From NCBI RefSeq assembly GCF_910592395.1, contig NC_088314.1, positions 15,595,998 to 15,659,997 of the forward strand: a stretch of DNA of 64,000 bases, written 5' to 3'. The notes under the pieces were generated by a model. The model saw only the letters and a program-made list of their open reading frames with translations, was not told the origin of the DNA and did no database searches. Source of the DNA: Lineus longissimus (Eukaryota > Nemertea > Pilidiophora > Heteronemertea > Lineidae). The position numbers and the translations under genes were made by a program. Shown piece by piece: positions 1-13,419 of this stretch (the first letter of the stretch is position 1; each line of letters begins with the position of its first letter).

Positions 1-1150
1 TGATTCAAATGAGCCGAACAGAGGGCATTTTTATGTTTTCGGTTTTAGCCCAATTACGAGGGGGGGGGGGGTCATAAATAACAAGAACACGATTAGACCC
101 TATTGTATATGGTCGATTTCCCTAAAGAAATCTTATATTCAGCTTTGTGTGCATCAGAAATCATCAAAAATATAAAAACCTCACCTCTACTTGAGCATAT
201 CCTGCTGCCGATTTTTTCTTACAGCATGACTCAGCATTTCGGAATCTTTTCCGCATCAGACCTCGACATCCTCCAACTTTTTGTCGGAACTTTCTGTAAC
301 ACAGATCAGCATCTGAAACTATATTCAATGAAAAGATAATTAGACAATGGACATTCCTTTATACTTTTAAAGTATTAATATTAAATTTATGAAAATAAGT
401 TTTCGCGATTTTATTTTTAGCGACTTTTCCGCCATGTTCATTTTCGCGCATCATGGTTCTTCGCCAAGTTTTGCAAAAAAGCACCGGCAAAATTTAGTGC
501 TTTACAGTAGTAATAATTTTCTGAAACATCTTTTTTCATGGTCGTCGTGTTATATTTGAGGCTAGCTTATGACCTATACAAGGTCTTCTTCAGGTCTGGT
601 GAAAAACATAGGATAAAAGGCAAAAGAACATTGACAAAAATACAATGCAAATACGTACACGTAATGCTACTCACAGTAAATGGCTGAGAGCATTATAAAG
701 AACAGAGGGAAAGATCAAAGTCTAACCTCAATAAAAAGGTAGTGGGGATAACGATATTGAGAAATAGGAATACGCGATGAAAGGCTGTCTGTTTAAGCAT
801 CAGAAAGGAATCTGACAAGTGGAAGTCATTTTATATCTTTTGGTTGCGTGATGGTGATCACGAGTAGGACTAATTACCTACCTACTCTCGCAAAGCCAAA
901 GGGTTTAGTTCAGAGTGGGGTAGCAACACTGTCGAAAGTGGATTGTGTGAATACCGGCAAGCTTTGTAAATACTGAGCTGGTTTATTTTTAATTTGGATC
1001 GGACCGGATAATCGCTTAGTGAGGGATGTATCAGTTCCATTTTTATGCAGCGTTATGAAATATTCTACACTGTAAAAAATATTTGATTTTAGGCGCCAGT
1101 CAAAGGAGTTTCTCCATATTGTGACATCGTTTTTGCGCTAATGTTCATCT
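1..1150. other. no gene recognised
   Basis: AT-rich sequence with an 11-base G run at 61-71 and scattered short frames. Nothing with coding character. Confidence 0.6.
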
Positions 1151-1159
1151 TAAAAAAGT

Positions 1160-1340
1160 TTGATTTAAGGAATTGAACCCGAGGCGGAGGACCTTGGTTG
1201 AGTTACCAAGACACTCGAGGGTGGAGCTAAAATACAGTCCAAACCCGAGCCGACAGGCGAGGGTTTGGAAGAAATTTTAGCTCCACCCGAGAGTGTCTTG
1301 GTAACTCAACCAAGGTCCGAAGCCGAGGGTTCAATTTCTA
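1160..1340. repeat. near-perfect hairpin, about 180 bases
   Basis: GAATTGAACCCGAGGCGGAG...GTGGAGCTAAAAT on the left is complementary to ATTTTAGCTCCACCCGAG...GGGTTCAATT on the right. A second stem (CCAAACCCGAG / CGAGGGTTTGG) lies at the centre. It resembles a small foldback MITE. Confidence 0.75.
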
Positions 1341-1344
1341 TTCT

Positions 1345-4300
1345 AAAATACCTCAAACTTAAAAAGATAGGCCACGAAAATAACTTGAATATGTGCGAAT
1401 TTGGCAAATTCCATCCATCGCCGGCCCGGCCGGAGCGCCGGTAGCGCCATTGTTTACATTATGTTACGGCAACGTTACAGAAAATGAGACATGTACATTT
1501 TGTACAGCGCGCATAGGAAGTCCGCATTGGCTCGCTCAAGTGATGCTAAAATCCGCGCAAATGGGCTATTTGGAGCGTTTTTCTCGGCAAATATGTGTAG
1601 TGCTCATTAAAAAACTTAGGGTGGTTGATGCTTCCTTGACTGATTTGTGTTTGAAGCAGTGTTTTGAGCGCCTCAAACTTCTGAAGTGAGCCGAAATTCC
1701 ATTGACGTGACGTGTGCATGGTTTCCACATTTTAGTGCAACCCGAGGGAACTTTGGTAGAGCATCTTGGTTGCGTGTCCAAAACACTCCGCTCTCAGAAC
1801 GAGGCTTATGCATTTTCCATTTAAAAGTTGACTTTACGGTACCAAGGTATTTTAGAATTGAAAACTAAACCTTAAGGTTGGGGTTCACAGACAGCCAGGA
1901 TTTTTGACAAGCGGCGATCCTCTGTACTAATGCTTAATTCACACCATTTACATGCAGATTTAATTCCCTAATTCGTCGCGGAGATATTTTATTTCATTGC
2001 AGTTTTCGGCTTTCATGGTCAGTCAGTCAGGTTTAGACACATTGACCTCGTTACAATTGACCACAAGTGATCCAAGTGGATGGATTATTTGAAAACTTAT
2101 TTTTGTACAATATAGCCATATATGCATTCTAGATCTCACCGATCGCTTATTTTTATATTTGGACGGAAATAGGGAGGATTCAGAAAATTGTCAACCGAGG
2201 CCTTTCAGGGCATTAATTTGTTTATACCAATCAAATTAAATGTATTTTAGAAAAAAACGGATCGTTAGCACATTCACGCACTATGCCTCGATGTGCGAGT
2301 TCAAATTTGAAACAGATATGACGCATCGTATAGTCTGCTGGATTGTTGAAGTCTCAAATTATGACTTCTATTTAAAACTTAATTAACTCTATTTTAATCG
2401 GTCAAAATTGATATTTTTCAGCTTATATTCGAATATTCATAAGATGTCTTTTGTAGCCATGATAATTTAAACATTGAAATGAAAGACTATTGGCAGTCTT
2501 CCATAGGAATAAATCGAAGATCTTAACGCTATATTCTGTCGGTAGCTCCCGTTGCTAAGAGATATCAAGATATCACCTAATTGATTTTTTTTTTCTTTAG
2601 AGTAGCTGTTAAGTTTGCATGAAATCCGGCATTTTCAAATTTAGGTGTCACTAGCCAGTGCACCTGACCCCTAGGACGTGTCCTCAAACTTGTTCCTCGC
2701 GCGTGATGCATGACATATCCCGGATTTCTGATGAGACCAAACTGTTGAGAACCCATTAGCATTTCGAAAAGGATAGGTCCATTCATTACCAAGAAAACGG
2801 CCCGCGTCAAGAGAACTACATGGTGTTAAAAATACTTTTACTTTATAAAACCTCAATAAAGGCTATTTTAAACAATTATATGGGATCCTTCGGATATGGA
2901 ACATAGAGGCTTTGAGAATTTCGTTAGAAAAATACCTGCATGAAACGGTCCAATAGTTATTACGTAATAAGCCATCCAATTTGCATGTCATTTTATTCAA
3001 CCAGGGCAGGATTGTTAGTAAACAACAAATGGACAGTGGCATGCAATATAAAGGGTAGATATTGCATAAGTCACCTATTAATGCATGACTCCACCCAAAA
3101 GTCTTGCAACACGGCAAAGGACATAATCTCTTTGGCATTCACACTGACAAGATGCCATATTCTGCTTAACAACGAATTTTTGTAGTGATTTCATTTTTTT
3201 CAAATAACCGGAGTCTTTTTTAAACACAGCATTTTCTAAAGAATATGGGCTACATGATCGCATTTCAAGACAAATGGCGGAATTATGTCAACAAATTCAG
3301 TACTAATGGAACAATCCTCGATCGGAGATAGGGCAATAGTGGCTGCACAGAGGAAAACAAGGGGATTCTAAACTGTGAGTTGAAAATCTGTTGTTTCAGA
3401 AATTGCCAATTTTTTTCAGGGATCCCATTGCGTAACAGCCACTTATGACAGCAATACACATTATATCCCAAAGAAATTCGCATAGCCTCTACTTTCCATG
3501 TCTGAAATTGTTTTCTTCATACAATAATTGGTAAAAGAGTTATTAAGATTCTAAAAAGTAAAAGTATTTTTAACACCCTGTAGTATATTCATGCTCCAGA
3601 AACCCAGAATGACAAAGACAAACGTCTTATAAGATGGGATGTAAACCAGGAAATCAGATAAGAGGCAGAAAAGAACTTCCTCAATTCCTCGTACGATGAA
3701 GTACATGATTTACGATTGTCGGGTAAATGCATTAAGACAGGTCTTGGTGGCAAGATGTGACAGACCATCGTATTTTGCTGTTTGTAGGGGTTGCGAAACT
3801 TGCCTATTGTTCACGGTCAGTCAGAGCTAACATCCAACCGCGGAGCGAATGACGCCAGTTATTCCATAAGTAATCTCCTCATGATTAACATGCCGACATT
3901 ACAATATCATACTGACATAATTCATTATTGTAACCAAGTGCACTATCGATTTGTTTCAAGTCTGTAATGTATTGTAATCGGATATTGCCGTGGACAGTGC
4001 TTCTCAGGCGTAAACCCCATCACAAACCTATCGTGCCAGTATTGTCGGCTTCCGCTGAGTTATCGGAACATGCAATTTGTAGTTACAGTCAACTGTGCAT
4101 GACCGATCTTACCCAGTTTCTGGTGTCTATCTTCGTAGGTTCCCGTCATTTTGTGTAAAATGATCGTAGATGTGTAATACAAGCTGCGCAGAATGACAGA
4201 CCTGTCACCGTGTAGGACAACCGGGATGCGAACATTCATTATGCCAAGAAGAAACTATTCGCATTTTGGGTAATTTTTGGAAATATCACCCAACCTCGGA

Positions 4301-4900
4301 GGCCTAGAACTTAATTCGGGTGGGTATAAAATGAGCAAAAAAGATGTGTATCTTCTTAATCTCTGCTCTCCGAAAGTGAAACACGCGAGTTTTTAGTGAA
4401 AAAAGGCCCCTGGCAGATTCTAGTTGAAATCTGTCGGATTTCTTTCTTGGCGTTTTCCTCTTTTACCAAACATGTTCATTTTTGACGCAGTCAGCCTCGA
4501 CATTTGGGTACCATTATAAGTGAAAGTTGGATACAATAATAATTGAATAAAATGAAAGTGTTTTGGAATTTCCAGACAATATTCTATTTTCTGCATGATT
4601 TATTAAGAAAAATTGAATATTATATGGTACACTAATGGACACATGATTTGTAGGCGCAGACAAGTCACGAAGAGTGATGACAATGATCAGATGATATCAG
4701 CTCGATTGCACAACAATACAATATCTGGGTCATCATGACAAGCCAGGATAGAGTGATTTAAACTTGTGTTGGCAGCGCTGATAACTAGTAAAATTCTCTA
4801 AAGCGATGTTTCTGTTGAGGTTTCTTGGAATGAATACACCAGCATCAAGATAGTTTTGTATAGGTAAATCAACATTATTGAACCGTAATCAGCCTTGCAC
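1345..4900. other. no gene recognised
   Basis: Only short overlapping frames on both strands. A GC-rich patch (CGGCCCGGCCGGAGCGCCGG) sits near 1422. Confidence 0.6.
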
Positions 4901-4907
4901 CTAAATA

Positions 4908-5390
4908 GGGTTAAAATTGGTGTTGGTTCATGTAATACCTGGCACTGGCACTTGCACTGGCTCTGACATGTTTTTCTTGCTAGAAAATGCAAATACAGTG
5001 TTTCAGGGACTTAATACATTTTTCAAAAGTAAATCTGATGGTCAGCATTAAGTTGAATCCAGTCAAAGTTTAAAAACAAAATTTAAAAAATACAATATAC
5101 AGCCTCACCGCAGCCAGTGGGCTGCAGACTTCAGCTGGTCAGTTCTAGTCTGTCGCACTTAATAAGTTATAATCTATCATGTCAATTACATGCCCACGTA
5201 AAGGTTACAGTATGCAGTAAGCAGGTCAAGACATAGGCCAGACTACAAACCTACAAGTAGTCTGATTTCCTATGAATTTCAGTGGACTGCAAACCATTTT
5301 GGGATGGATCAGTGCTTGTGCCAGTGCCAGTGCCAGTGCCAGTGCCAGTGTCAGTGTGCCAGTGCCAGGTATTGAACCAACCCTAAAAAT
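4908..5390. repeat. inverted-repeat element with a (GTGCCA)n tract
   Basis: TGGTTCATGTAATACCTGGCACTGGCAC near 4922-4950 is complementary to CAGTGCCAGGTATTGAACCA near 5355-5383. The right side carries a hexanucleotide tract (GTGCCA)n at about 5308-5350. Confidence 0.6.
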
Positions 5391-5561
5391 TGCATGAATT
5401 GTGAAAGGAATTTATGCAAACCACGCGTTAGCTGACATGACTATATAACTGCGACGTTACACATACGCACCATATTGAAAAGATCAGGATTGTATGAGGC
5501 CACCTTTTCTCTGATTGTTGACAAATGTTGCTGCCTTTAAAAATAAAAATAGAGACAGGAG

Positions 5562-5583
5562 CCCCCCCCCCCCCCCCCCCCCC
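5562..5583. repeat. poly-C tract, 22 bases
   Basis: Longest of several G or C homopolymers in the window. Others are at 61-71, 6390-6404, 17762-17774, 39359-39373 and 48006-48018. Confidence 0.9.
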
Positions 5584-5822
5584 GTGATAGGGTTGTCTGA
5601 CGAAATCACGGACGCCAATTAACCATCCTGAGGAAATCGGGCGGTTAATGTTTGCTTCTCCGGTCCTACACACAAACCCGTGAGACAATCGACCTTATTC
5701 GGTAAAGAACAGACGTACATCACCTTTAGGTCAGCATCCGAGATTTTACTGTCAACCTCGGTTCCAGTACCACAAGTCTCATGTTTTGAATGGGTATCCA
5801 AGGCGAGTGCGGAGAATACTGA

Positions 5823-6297
5823 TACTCCCATGGCCAATAGCCACTAAAATGGATTTTGGATGGTTGCCATGGGGTGACAAAGGGTATGGCATCAAATAAG
5901 AAGTGATACCTTATAACGGAAATTTGTCCACTTAATCATTAATGCACAGATGATATCATTCAAGCCGCATGTTATCACAAATATAAAAACTAGAGGCAAT
6001 TACAAGCACAGTGATATGTCACATCATGGGTTTACAACAATAAGTGGATATACGAACCATTTTAATGTTGTATGCATATTGCGCGATGATTCATGAACAG
6101 AGGTTATTTTCAGTCAAAACTGTCAAAAGTCAGATGTGGGCACATTGAGTTCCAGTGGCCCCACTGGCCCACTGATACTCCCAATTGCCATTAAAATGGA
6201 TTTTAGATGGTTGCCATGGGCTGACTAAGGGTATGGAATCCAATAAGGAGTGATACCTTATGATAACGGAAATTCATCCACTTGATCATTAAGGTCT
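5823..6297. repeat. pair of 120-base direct repeats
   Basis: 5823-5945 and 6176-6297 share ACTCCCA, ATTAAAATGGATTTT..ATGG, TTGCCATGGG and AGTGATACCTTAT, spaced about 350 bases apart. Confidence 0.7.
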
Positions 6298-6299
6298 CA

Positions 6300-6450
6300 C
6301 AAGCCATGGCGTTAAAGTAAATACAATTTGGAACACGATAGACCAACTCATATCCATGGAAACGACCAGCGTCTGAAGAACTTCTTTCTGGGGGGGGGGG
6401 GGGGTACAAAGTGGCGACCTTGTATCCACTGGCTAGTGAGACCATGAATC
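6300..6450. repeat. dispersed repeat, copy 1 (partner at 48640-48785)
   Basis: Shares GCATTAAAGTAAATA-type, CATATCCATGGAAACG, CTGAAGAACT and CCACTGG...AGTGAGACCA with 48640-48785. It contains a 15-base G run (6390-6404). Confidence 0.6.
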
Positions 6451-6459
6451 AAGTAGCGT

Positions 6460-9400
6460 TCAGAAAGCGTTTTTAGATTCCAGGTTGCAGTGCGCACCTC
6501 GGAGGCGACAGTGCTCTTTAGTCCGTCAGCATGACAAAACAACCAGTGAAAATGCGACTTTAGAAATCGTTCCTGCTACGTATCTTGAACTTCCTAGACT
6601 AAATTACTTCAGGATGCAAAAAAAACACTGGCACCACAAATAGAATGGCCGAGGGGTGGATATGGCACCGTGCAAAAGACACCGCGAAGCGCATCACCGT
6701 TTCAAAGGGCTATATGCCGTTCGTTATAAATTTGTTATTTGTAATTGAATTTGAATTTTTTAGTAGCATTGATACGTCCAGAACATTGTTTTTGAGCATA
6801 CAGATATAAAAGTTGCAGCAAAGTGGCATGGATGATAACTTCACTCCGGCATTGTGTATACTGCATTTCTATTTTCCTTACCCATGATCGACTGATACTA
6901 ACAACGTACACCCCGTTGAAGCGGATGAGAAGGGAACTGCAATACGGAAATTAGACCGCATTTGATTTACTAGCACTTGCCACTTAAGGCCTAGCTATCG
7001 ACCCCAAGGTGGATGTTATAAAGATTTGCCCTGGTAACCCTTTGACAACACGGTATACATGATATAATCAACGGGAAGGCTTTAAGGTGAGAGTAAGCAC
7101 TGTATACAAAATGGACCGCGTATTGGGCTAGGCCTTCATTTTTTCAAATGTGAGGTACAATGCAAAGGGGCAACAAAAACTTAATGCGGAAAAAAATGAT
7201 TCCCAGAAAGGACACCTAACTAGGCACTTTCAAGGAATTTAGACGGTGTTTTCCCTCCGTTGTCATAAGACAATGAGCAGAGACTACCAGGCGACACAGA
7301 AAAGAGAATACGAGTGGCACGCACACACAAAAAACCAAGACATTACAAAACACATAATTGTACAAATAGATTAAGGGCAGTGCCGCATTCAGTGACGCTG
7401 TGCCGCATTCAGTGACACAATTGTGTAAAAAAACCTGCAGATTAATTGCAGCTTTGAGAGATTTCTGGCGAGACAATAACATCGCCAAATACAAGTGTAT
7501 ATTCTAATGATCCAGTTTGGAGAGGTCCCGGTCCTTCTCGAAACCTTGTTTCCGTGATAAACCAACATTCCCTACTTGCCCCTTTAAATAGCGTTACCAG
7601 TTTTATGGTTAAAGTAGTCTAAGATGTTACAAGACGGTACATAAGGGTAATAAATCGTTGGTATGTCTCGTCTATTGGTCTCTTGCCATAAGCCACTACA
7701 AGTAGATCGGCCAATCGATCAAACAGCAATGATGTTTGCTGGCCATGTCCCCCACACACAAATCGAGTCTTTTGAACTGCGCACCAGTCGGGTTACCCTG
7801 GCAACAGTACCTGGTATGAATGTTATAAGAATCAATGGCGGGCAAGAAGTGCGGGATGTGGATTCGTGTCTTGGGGAAATAACTACCAATGAAGAAGAAA
7901 ATAACAACATAATCTTATAACCTCGACATAGGCATTATCAGCAGTGTATGATCGTTAATTTCGACCATAGGAAATACTTACATAACAACGCCTGTAATAG
8001 CAGTGCATGAACGAACCTTAACACATACATGAATGTGATTGAGACATTGGTGCTCACAGAAGTAGTACACGTACCTCAGCTGCAACCGTCATGACGCAGG
8101 GACATATTCTCACTTTCTTATAATGGGGTGGGGTTAGGAAGGGGGCTAGTATCATCATTGGGGTTATTTCATGCCAGTTCCGGGGCCGTAAATGTACGCC
8201 TGCTTTTTCGAGTCCCCAGCGTGAAAAACTATTATTATGCCTGAGATGCTTTTTCATCCAGACGACACATCAATCGAAATCGTTAGTCGATGTATGCAGA
8301 GGTTAAGCAGGAAGATGCAGTTTGTTCCACGAAAATAGTCCTGTCACAGCAAGGACGTCTAGCGTATACGTCATGTGGTACACTCCCATCAGTTTAATCA
8401 TGACATTGAAAGGAGACAGGAACAAGATGGGCTGGATTAAGTTTGCTCGAAGTCGCCGATGGATGTCTCCATATTAGAGTATATATGTCGGCATGATTCA
8501 CGCTTGCACTCACAAAATTTAAGTTTTCAGTTAGAGGCAATCCCAGTTTCCGTACTGGGCATATTAGTCACCTGGGGACCACCAACGAATCCCACGCTCC
8601 TGTGAGTACCTCTTAAGCAATTGCCTCAGGGAGTCACATCGCATCCTACGTATGCTACTTGATTATTTTGTAATCAAAGTATGGGATGCATCTTCGGGCT
8701 TCGCCAGTAAGAAGACAGTGTTACAACGCTTCTTGCGTCTACATGACGAAATCTGGTTAACCCTTTCATCCCCTGTCAATTGGTAAACGGTAGATGGGTC
8801 CATACCGGTTTGACCGTTCTGGTTGTCTATGTTTGCCAATGTACCTTACTCAATATCTATATTTGTGAAATTTACCTTAAACTGCGAGAAAATGAAACAT
8901 AAAAACATTTCACATAAAGTGGGCATAGGTTTTTCATGCGCCTGGCCCGTCTATTTTTTTTCACGCTCCCACGACTCTAGTGTTAGCGACTATCAGCTCT
9001 TCGTCATCCAACCACCTTACTTGATTACTATAAAACCAATACCTACATAGTATATCTAACATTCTCATCAGTAAATTTTCTACTGGCAGGAGCATTTTTA
9101 TGAGAGAATAACCCCCTCCGCAAGCATTGTGTGAATAAATCTAAATTTGTACTCTTGCACGCTAGGGTAGCTACTTTTGTTCCCTCCTTGATGTAATATA
9201 AACACATGATACCTTTTACATGATACGGCATAAAAATCGTACTATTGCCTTGCAGGGCTCAGCAGATGCAAGCAAAAATACAAACGCAAAAGCCAAAAAG
9301 GAACGCCAAGTTTCGAAATGGCAGAAGTGTACTGCTGGCAAAGGTTAAAACTGCTGCAATCAGCACGCATGATGAGAGGAGATGATGCTGGGATTATAAT

Positions 9401-12200
9401 CAGCCGGCGCCCTGTGAGAAGTAGAGAAACGGTACTTAGTTCAAATGGATTGCTGCAGCGTCATGCAATATCACCTTGTTTTAGCAAATGCCAGACATAC
9501 CTTCAACAATGGCATTCTAAACATCTAACAGTTACTCCATCAGTGGTGAAACTGAATGCTGGCAAAACAACCAAGGTAGCTAATAAAGCTGAATCAAACC
9601 AGAGTCATTCAATCTGATCAAACCTAACAAACTGTATTCAGCTTTTATATTTCGATCGACATATAAAAACCTACAAGTAATTAAAGATCCCGTTCAATCG
9701 CAACTTCACCACATGGTGTAGAAAATGAATGTTCTTTTTCGTCATTCTAACACGCAGGCATGATGGTGATCTAGCTGAGGTGTAACAAAAGCATAAGCAT
9801 ATGTCTAATATATACGTCTGTCTAATACATTGTATATAAATTCCAGTCAGCCCGGGAGTTCTTTAAGTCCGTGCAGCCTGCGACCGGGGCAAAAGAAATT
9901 ACAGAAAGTACTTCCGAATTCTTACGGTTTTACCCTGGATAATCGATTCTCCAACTTACCGATAATCTTATCTTAATCTGGTGTACTCGAGGCAGGCTTT
10001 CCCCCTTTCCGAGCAGCCTATCTTGATAGTGCCTGCCGGGAAAATTGCGCGCATCACAAATTCAATTCATGATACACGGTCCCTGTAAACGTCGAGTAGA
10101 AATCTACTGTCCTCAACAAGTCACAAACCGGGACAGGTTTTAGGTTCAAAGTCGTAGGAAAGATTAAATGTCATATATTCTAGACGGGTATGTGTGGCAC
10201 GCCTTTGATTGTCAGCCAACAATCATACCCCTGAAAATGTTAACACACATCTTCTTCAAAGTTTTTTCATTCGAAAATATTGAGCGGGATCGGGAGGGAT
10301 CCGGGCGCAGGTACGCATTGAAGAAAACACGTTGGTTTCTCAATATCCCTATCGATCTTACGTGCGCTGATATAATTAGTATCGACTGAGCAAGACTTCC
10401 CAGTAACACAAATTGTGAGAGTCGATGTTTGCCTTTTTTTCTAAATATCATTTTTAAACATCAGTTTGTTGTCTTAACTTAGGCAAATATACTTGCTGGC
10501 CGAGCCAATGTTCGACTATGTTTGCCGAATCAATATGGCCAAAACTGGTAATTAATGCAGCCTTCAATGCAAGCCCTGTACTCCCTTGCGTAGGGATCGA
10601 CGCGAGGTCGACGTTGATGATGACGATGCACGAGAAGTTCCACAGCCGACTATTCCCAAACGAGCAGTTAAAAAATATGACGAAAAACACGTCGAAATCG
10701 TGGACTTATGGAAGTTGCTTATTATCGACGAGCTTTGGACGATGGTATTCGTGAAATGTCGATTTTCTGGCAATCAAGATGGATGTGGTTAAATATATTC
10801 GGTCCTATATTGCCCGACTCTACCTGAGACAGTTCTAAGTAAGATGTTAAGCATGGCTTCGCAAAATTCGAAAGTGGGTGCGGTCGGTATATGGCATACT
10901 GATGGGCGACTTTCATTGGTTTCTCCGTGTAATCAAGTTTTTAACTGGTGTTGTCACTGATGATGACAGTGATCTGCTGACGTTCAGCACATTTGCGTGG
11001 GTGATCCAGAGACGTATCCTGCCCCAAAGGATTGGTGAATGTGAATGCCATTCTGGGTGATGATATTTATGTCAAATCCTGAACGAAGAAGATAATCAAT
11101 TGTCTACCAAGTGAACTTGGGGGTTGACCGGTGCATAACGGAGTTTGACATCATCACGGCTGTAAATTTTCTTATAGCCGGGTCAACTCCGCTAGGGTTG
11201 TCAAGGAAATCGACTCGAGCCAAGTTTACCCGGAGGTTTCGATTTTCCCAAAGATAAAATCGCCTTATGAATCAGGACGGAATAACACGGCCGATTTGCT
11301 TACGAACATCGCTACTAAATAATCACACCATCATTAAGCGATATTGTAAAGCAATATGTACATGTAGGTGGGGAATTGCCTTACGTAATAAAGGTTTACT
11401 TGTATTATATCGGATGCTATCCCATAGCTGTTGCGCCATATTACAAGAAAGCAATACCCTAATTAGACAACCCAGTAATAGTGTTACATAATGGTCTCGA
11501 ATAATTTATGCTGCTTTGTTTGGTAACGGGCGCGTTATTGCAGCAGTCTAATGGGCGTTACATAATCCATGGCTAATCTTGGTCAAAGAGCATTATGGTT
11601 TGTCCTCCTCCGGGTGGTGTGTGCTTGTTCAGACTGAATTTATTTATTTATTCTGTATGATTTTTAAAGCATCTACTTCTAAGTAGAATGTCGTAGTGTA
11701 CTTGAAATGTCCGATCAACAGACCAAATTAGTCAAATATGCAACGAACGCATGACTATCGTCATCATCAGATGGTGAAAACGGGCGATTTGAGAAAAAAA
11801 GGTTATTCCCTTTGACACTTTTTTACGATTCAATGAATAGCTGCAAGAGATCTGTTTACAAATGAAATATTTGAACATCATGGTAGATATTGAGGAGTGC
11901 CACGACGTGCCTTACAACAGAAAGAGTATTAATTTGTCGGACTAATTTGCCGAAAGCTTACAATCTTCAGATATAGTTCATAGTCCATAGTTCTCACAAG
12001 AGCAATGCACAACATCTCCATATATAGGCATGCGGTGTCAATAATGCATACATTAGTTTATATTTATTGTTATTGTAAATATGTCACATTTCTTTAAAAT
12101 TAGCATGGCCAAATTCAGTCCATGTCATATTAAGAGAAACCTATAGCGAAACGCCTCTCCGCATGCAATAGTGTACGAAATCTACAACTTGATAAAATGA
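6460..12200. other. no gene supported
   Basis: Three frames look mildly protein-like but lack support: 7663-7920 (plus), about 9256-9617 (plus, after CCTTGCAG) and 10586-10792 (plus, with VDVDDDDAREVPQP). None has a partner exon or a family I recognise. Confidence 0.5.
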
Positions 12201-12204
12201 TATG

Positions 12205-12575
12205 TCCTGGGGACATTGTGCTCACCTGGGAATCATTTAGTTACAGATGAAATGACATATGGAGTTTAAATTGACTTTTAGATATGACAAAATGTGGCAC
12301 GGTCAATGACACTTTTATAGTTTGACCTCTGTGAACTTGATAAACTAGGTCACAATTGACCTAAATTGAGTCAACTTGTACAGATGCCCAATAGGTGTCT
12401 CCCTATAAAATTTGAAGAATCTCAGACAATTAGTAGTGAAATATATCAACTTCAGTGGAAATTTAGAGTTTGACCTTTCTGAACTTGCCCCTGTTGTTGA
12501 CGGACGACGGACGGACCGACCGACGCAGGACGACGGACAAGACGTGATGAGATAAGCTCACCCATGTAGCTAAAA
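12205..12575. repeat. related single-unit member of the GTGAGC-ended family
   Basis: Starts with CATTGTGCTCACCTGG and ends in a GGACGACGGACGGACC-type stretch followed by AGCTCACCC. The interior has the same style (GTTTGACCTCTGTGAACTTG) but a different sequence. Confidence 0.55.
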
Positions 12576-13289
12576 ACCAACACTATTCATATTTTATTGC
12601 GGCAACTATTTGTTCGTTCATCCACTTCACTCTCGTCTCATTCTAATTGATATTCGTGTCTTCATAAATATCCGAGTGTACTCTATCACTCCAGAAAACA
12701 AATACAGAGCGAGTCATTTATATTCGACTTCCTTCACGGCTACTGTACTGCGCAGCAACTTTTAAGATCAATAAGTGGTTTGGAAGTTCAGAATATAGCT
12801 TCCATTCTTCAAGAAGATCGAAGGAAATCATCTCTCTTTACACAGACATTTCCATTACACCATGAGGTCCCGGCTGTGTCGCAGGCATGCGAGTGATGAT
12901 ATTAGAATAAACAGATCACTCAGTGATCAGTGATGTTCACACCACCACAAAACCTACAGAAACAGAATGCATAAACCCTTGGAGCGATACTTGTACGTGG
13001 ATTTTTTTGGTGATAATTGTGTTGATCGCCTGATATGACTTTGGTATCTTCACGCACCTGTGATCCACTCCAGGAAATCGTGGCGGAACAATCTGAAGTG
13101 GCGGCTTGTGTAGGCAATCAAGTAATGACGTAGTTGCGCGACTCGGCAAATGTCCTCTTCTTCCCTAGCGTTCGCTGCTGATATTCTCCAGGGAGTATTC
13201 CTCCTCCAAGGCGGGATGAACGTTTTTGCAAGCCACAAAGGTTTAGGCGCCAATTGGATATTTGTTATCTCGCAGGCTACTCAGGTTTC

Positions 13290-13412
13290 TCACTTGGTGG
13301 GATCTTTAACCTGCCCTGGCATAGACGATCCCGGGTTCTCCGCGGGATCGAATTCGAGTCATTTTGCGTGGTAGCGAGCGGCATTAACCACTAGGCTAGA
13401 TGAGGCTCGACT
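13290..13412 (-). repeat. tRNA-derived SINE head, minus strand
   Basis: The complement reads TAGCCTAGTGGTTAATGCC (A-box-like) and then GAATTCGATCCCG (B-box-like) at tRNA-like spacing. The continuing sequence (GGTTAAAGATCCCACC) would be the SINE body. It is too degenerate for a working tRNA gene. Confidence 0.5.
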
Positions 13413-13419
13413 GATAGTC

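Noticed and set aside
7663-7920. 85-codon plus frame with protein-like C-terminal half
   Set aside because: The minus strand is equally open and there is no family match or splice context. Left unassigned.
10586-10792. Plus frame with VDVDDDDAREVPQP
   Set aside because: Three overlapping frames are open over the same bases. A single short segment without support.
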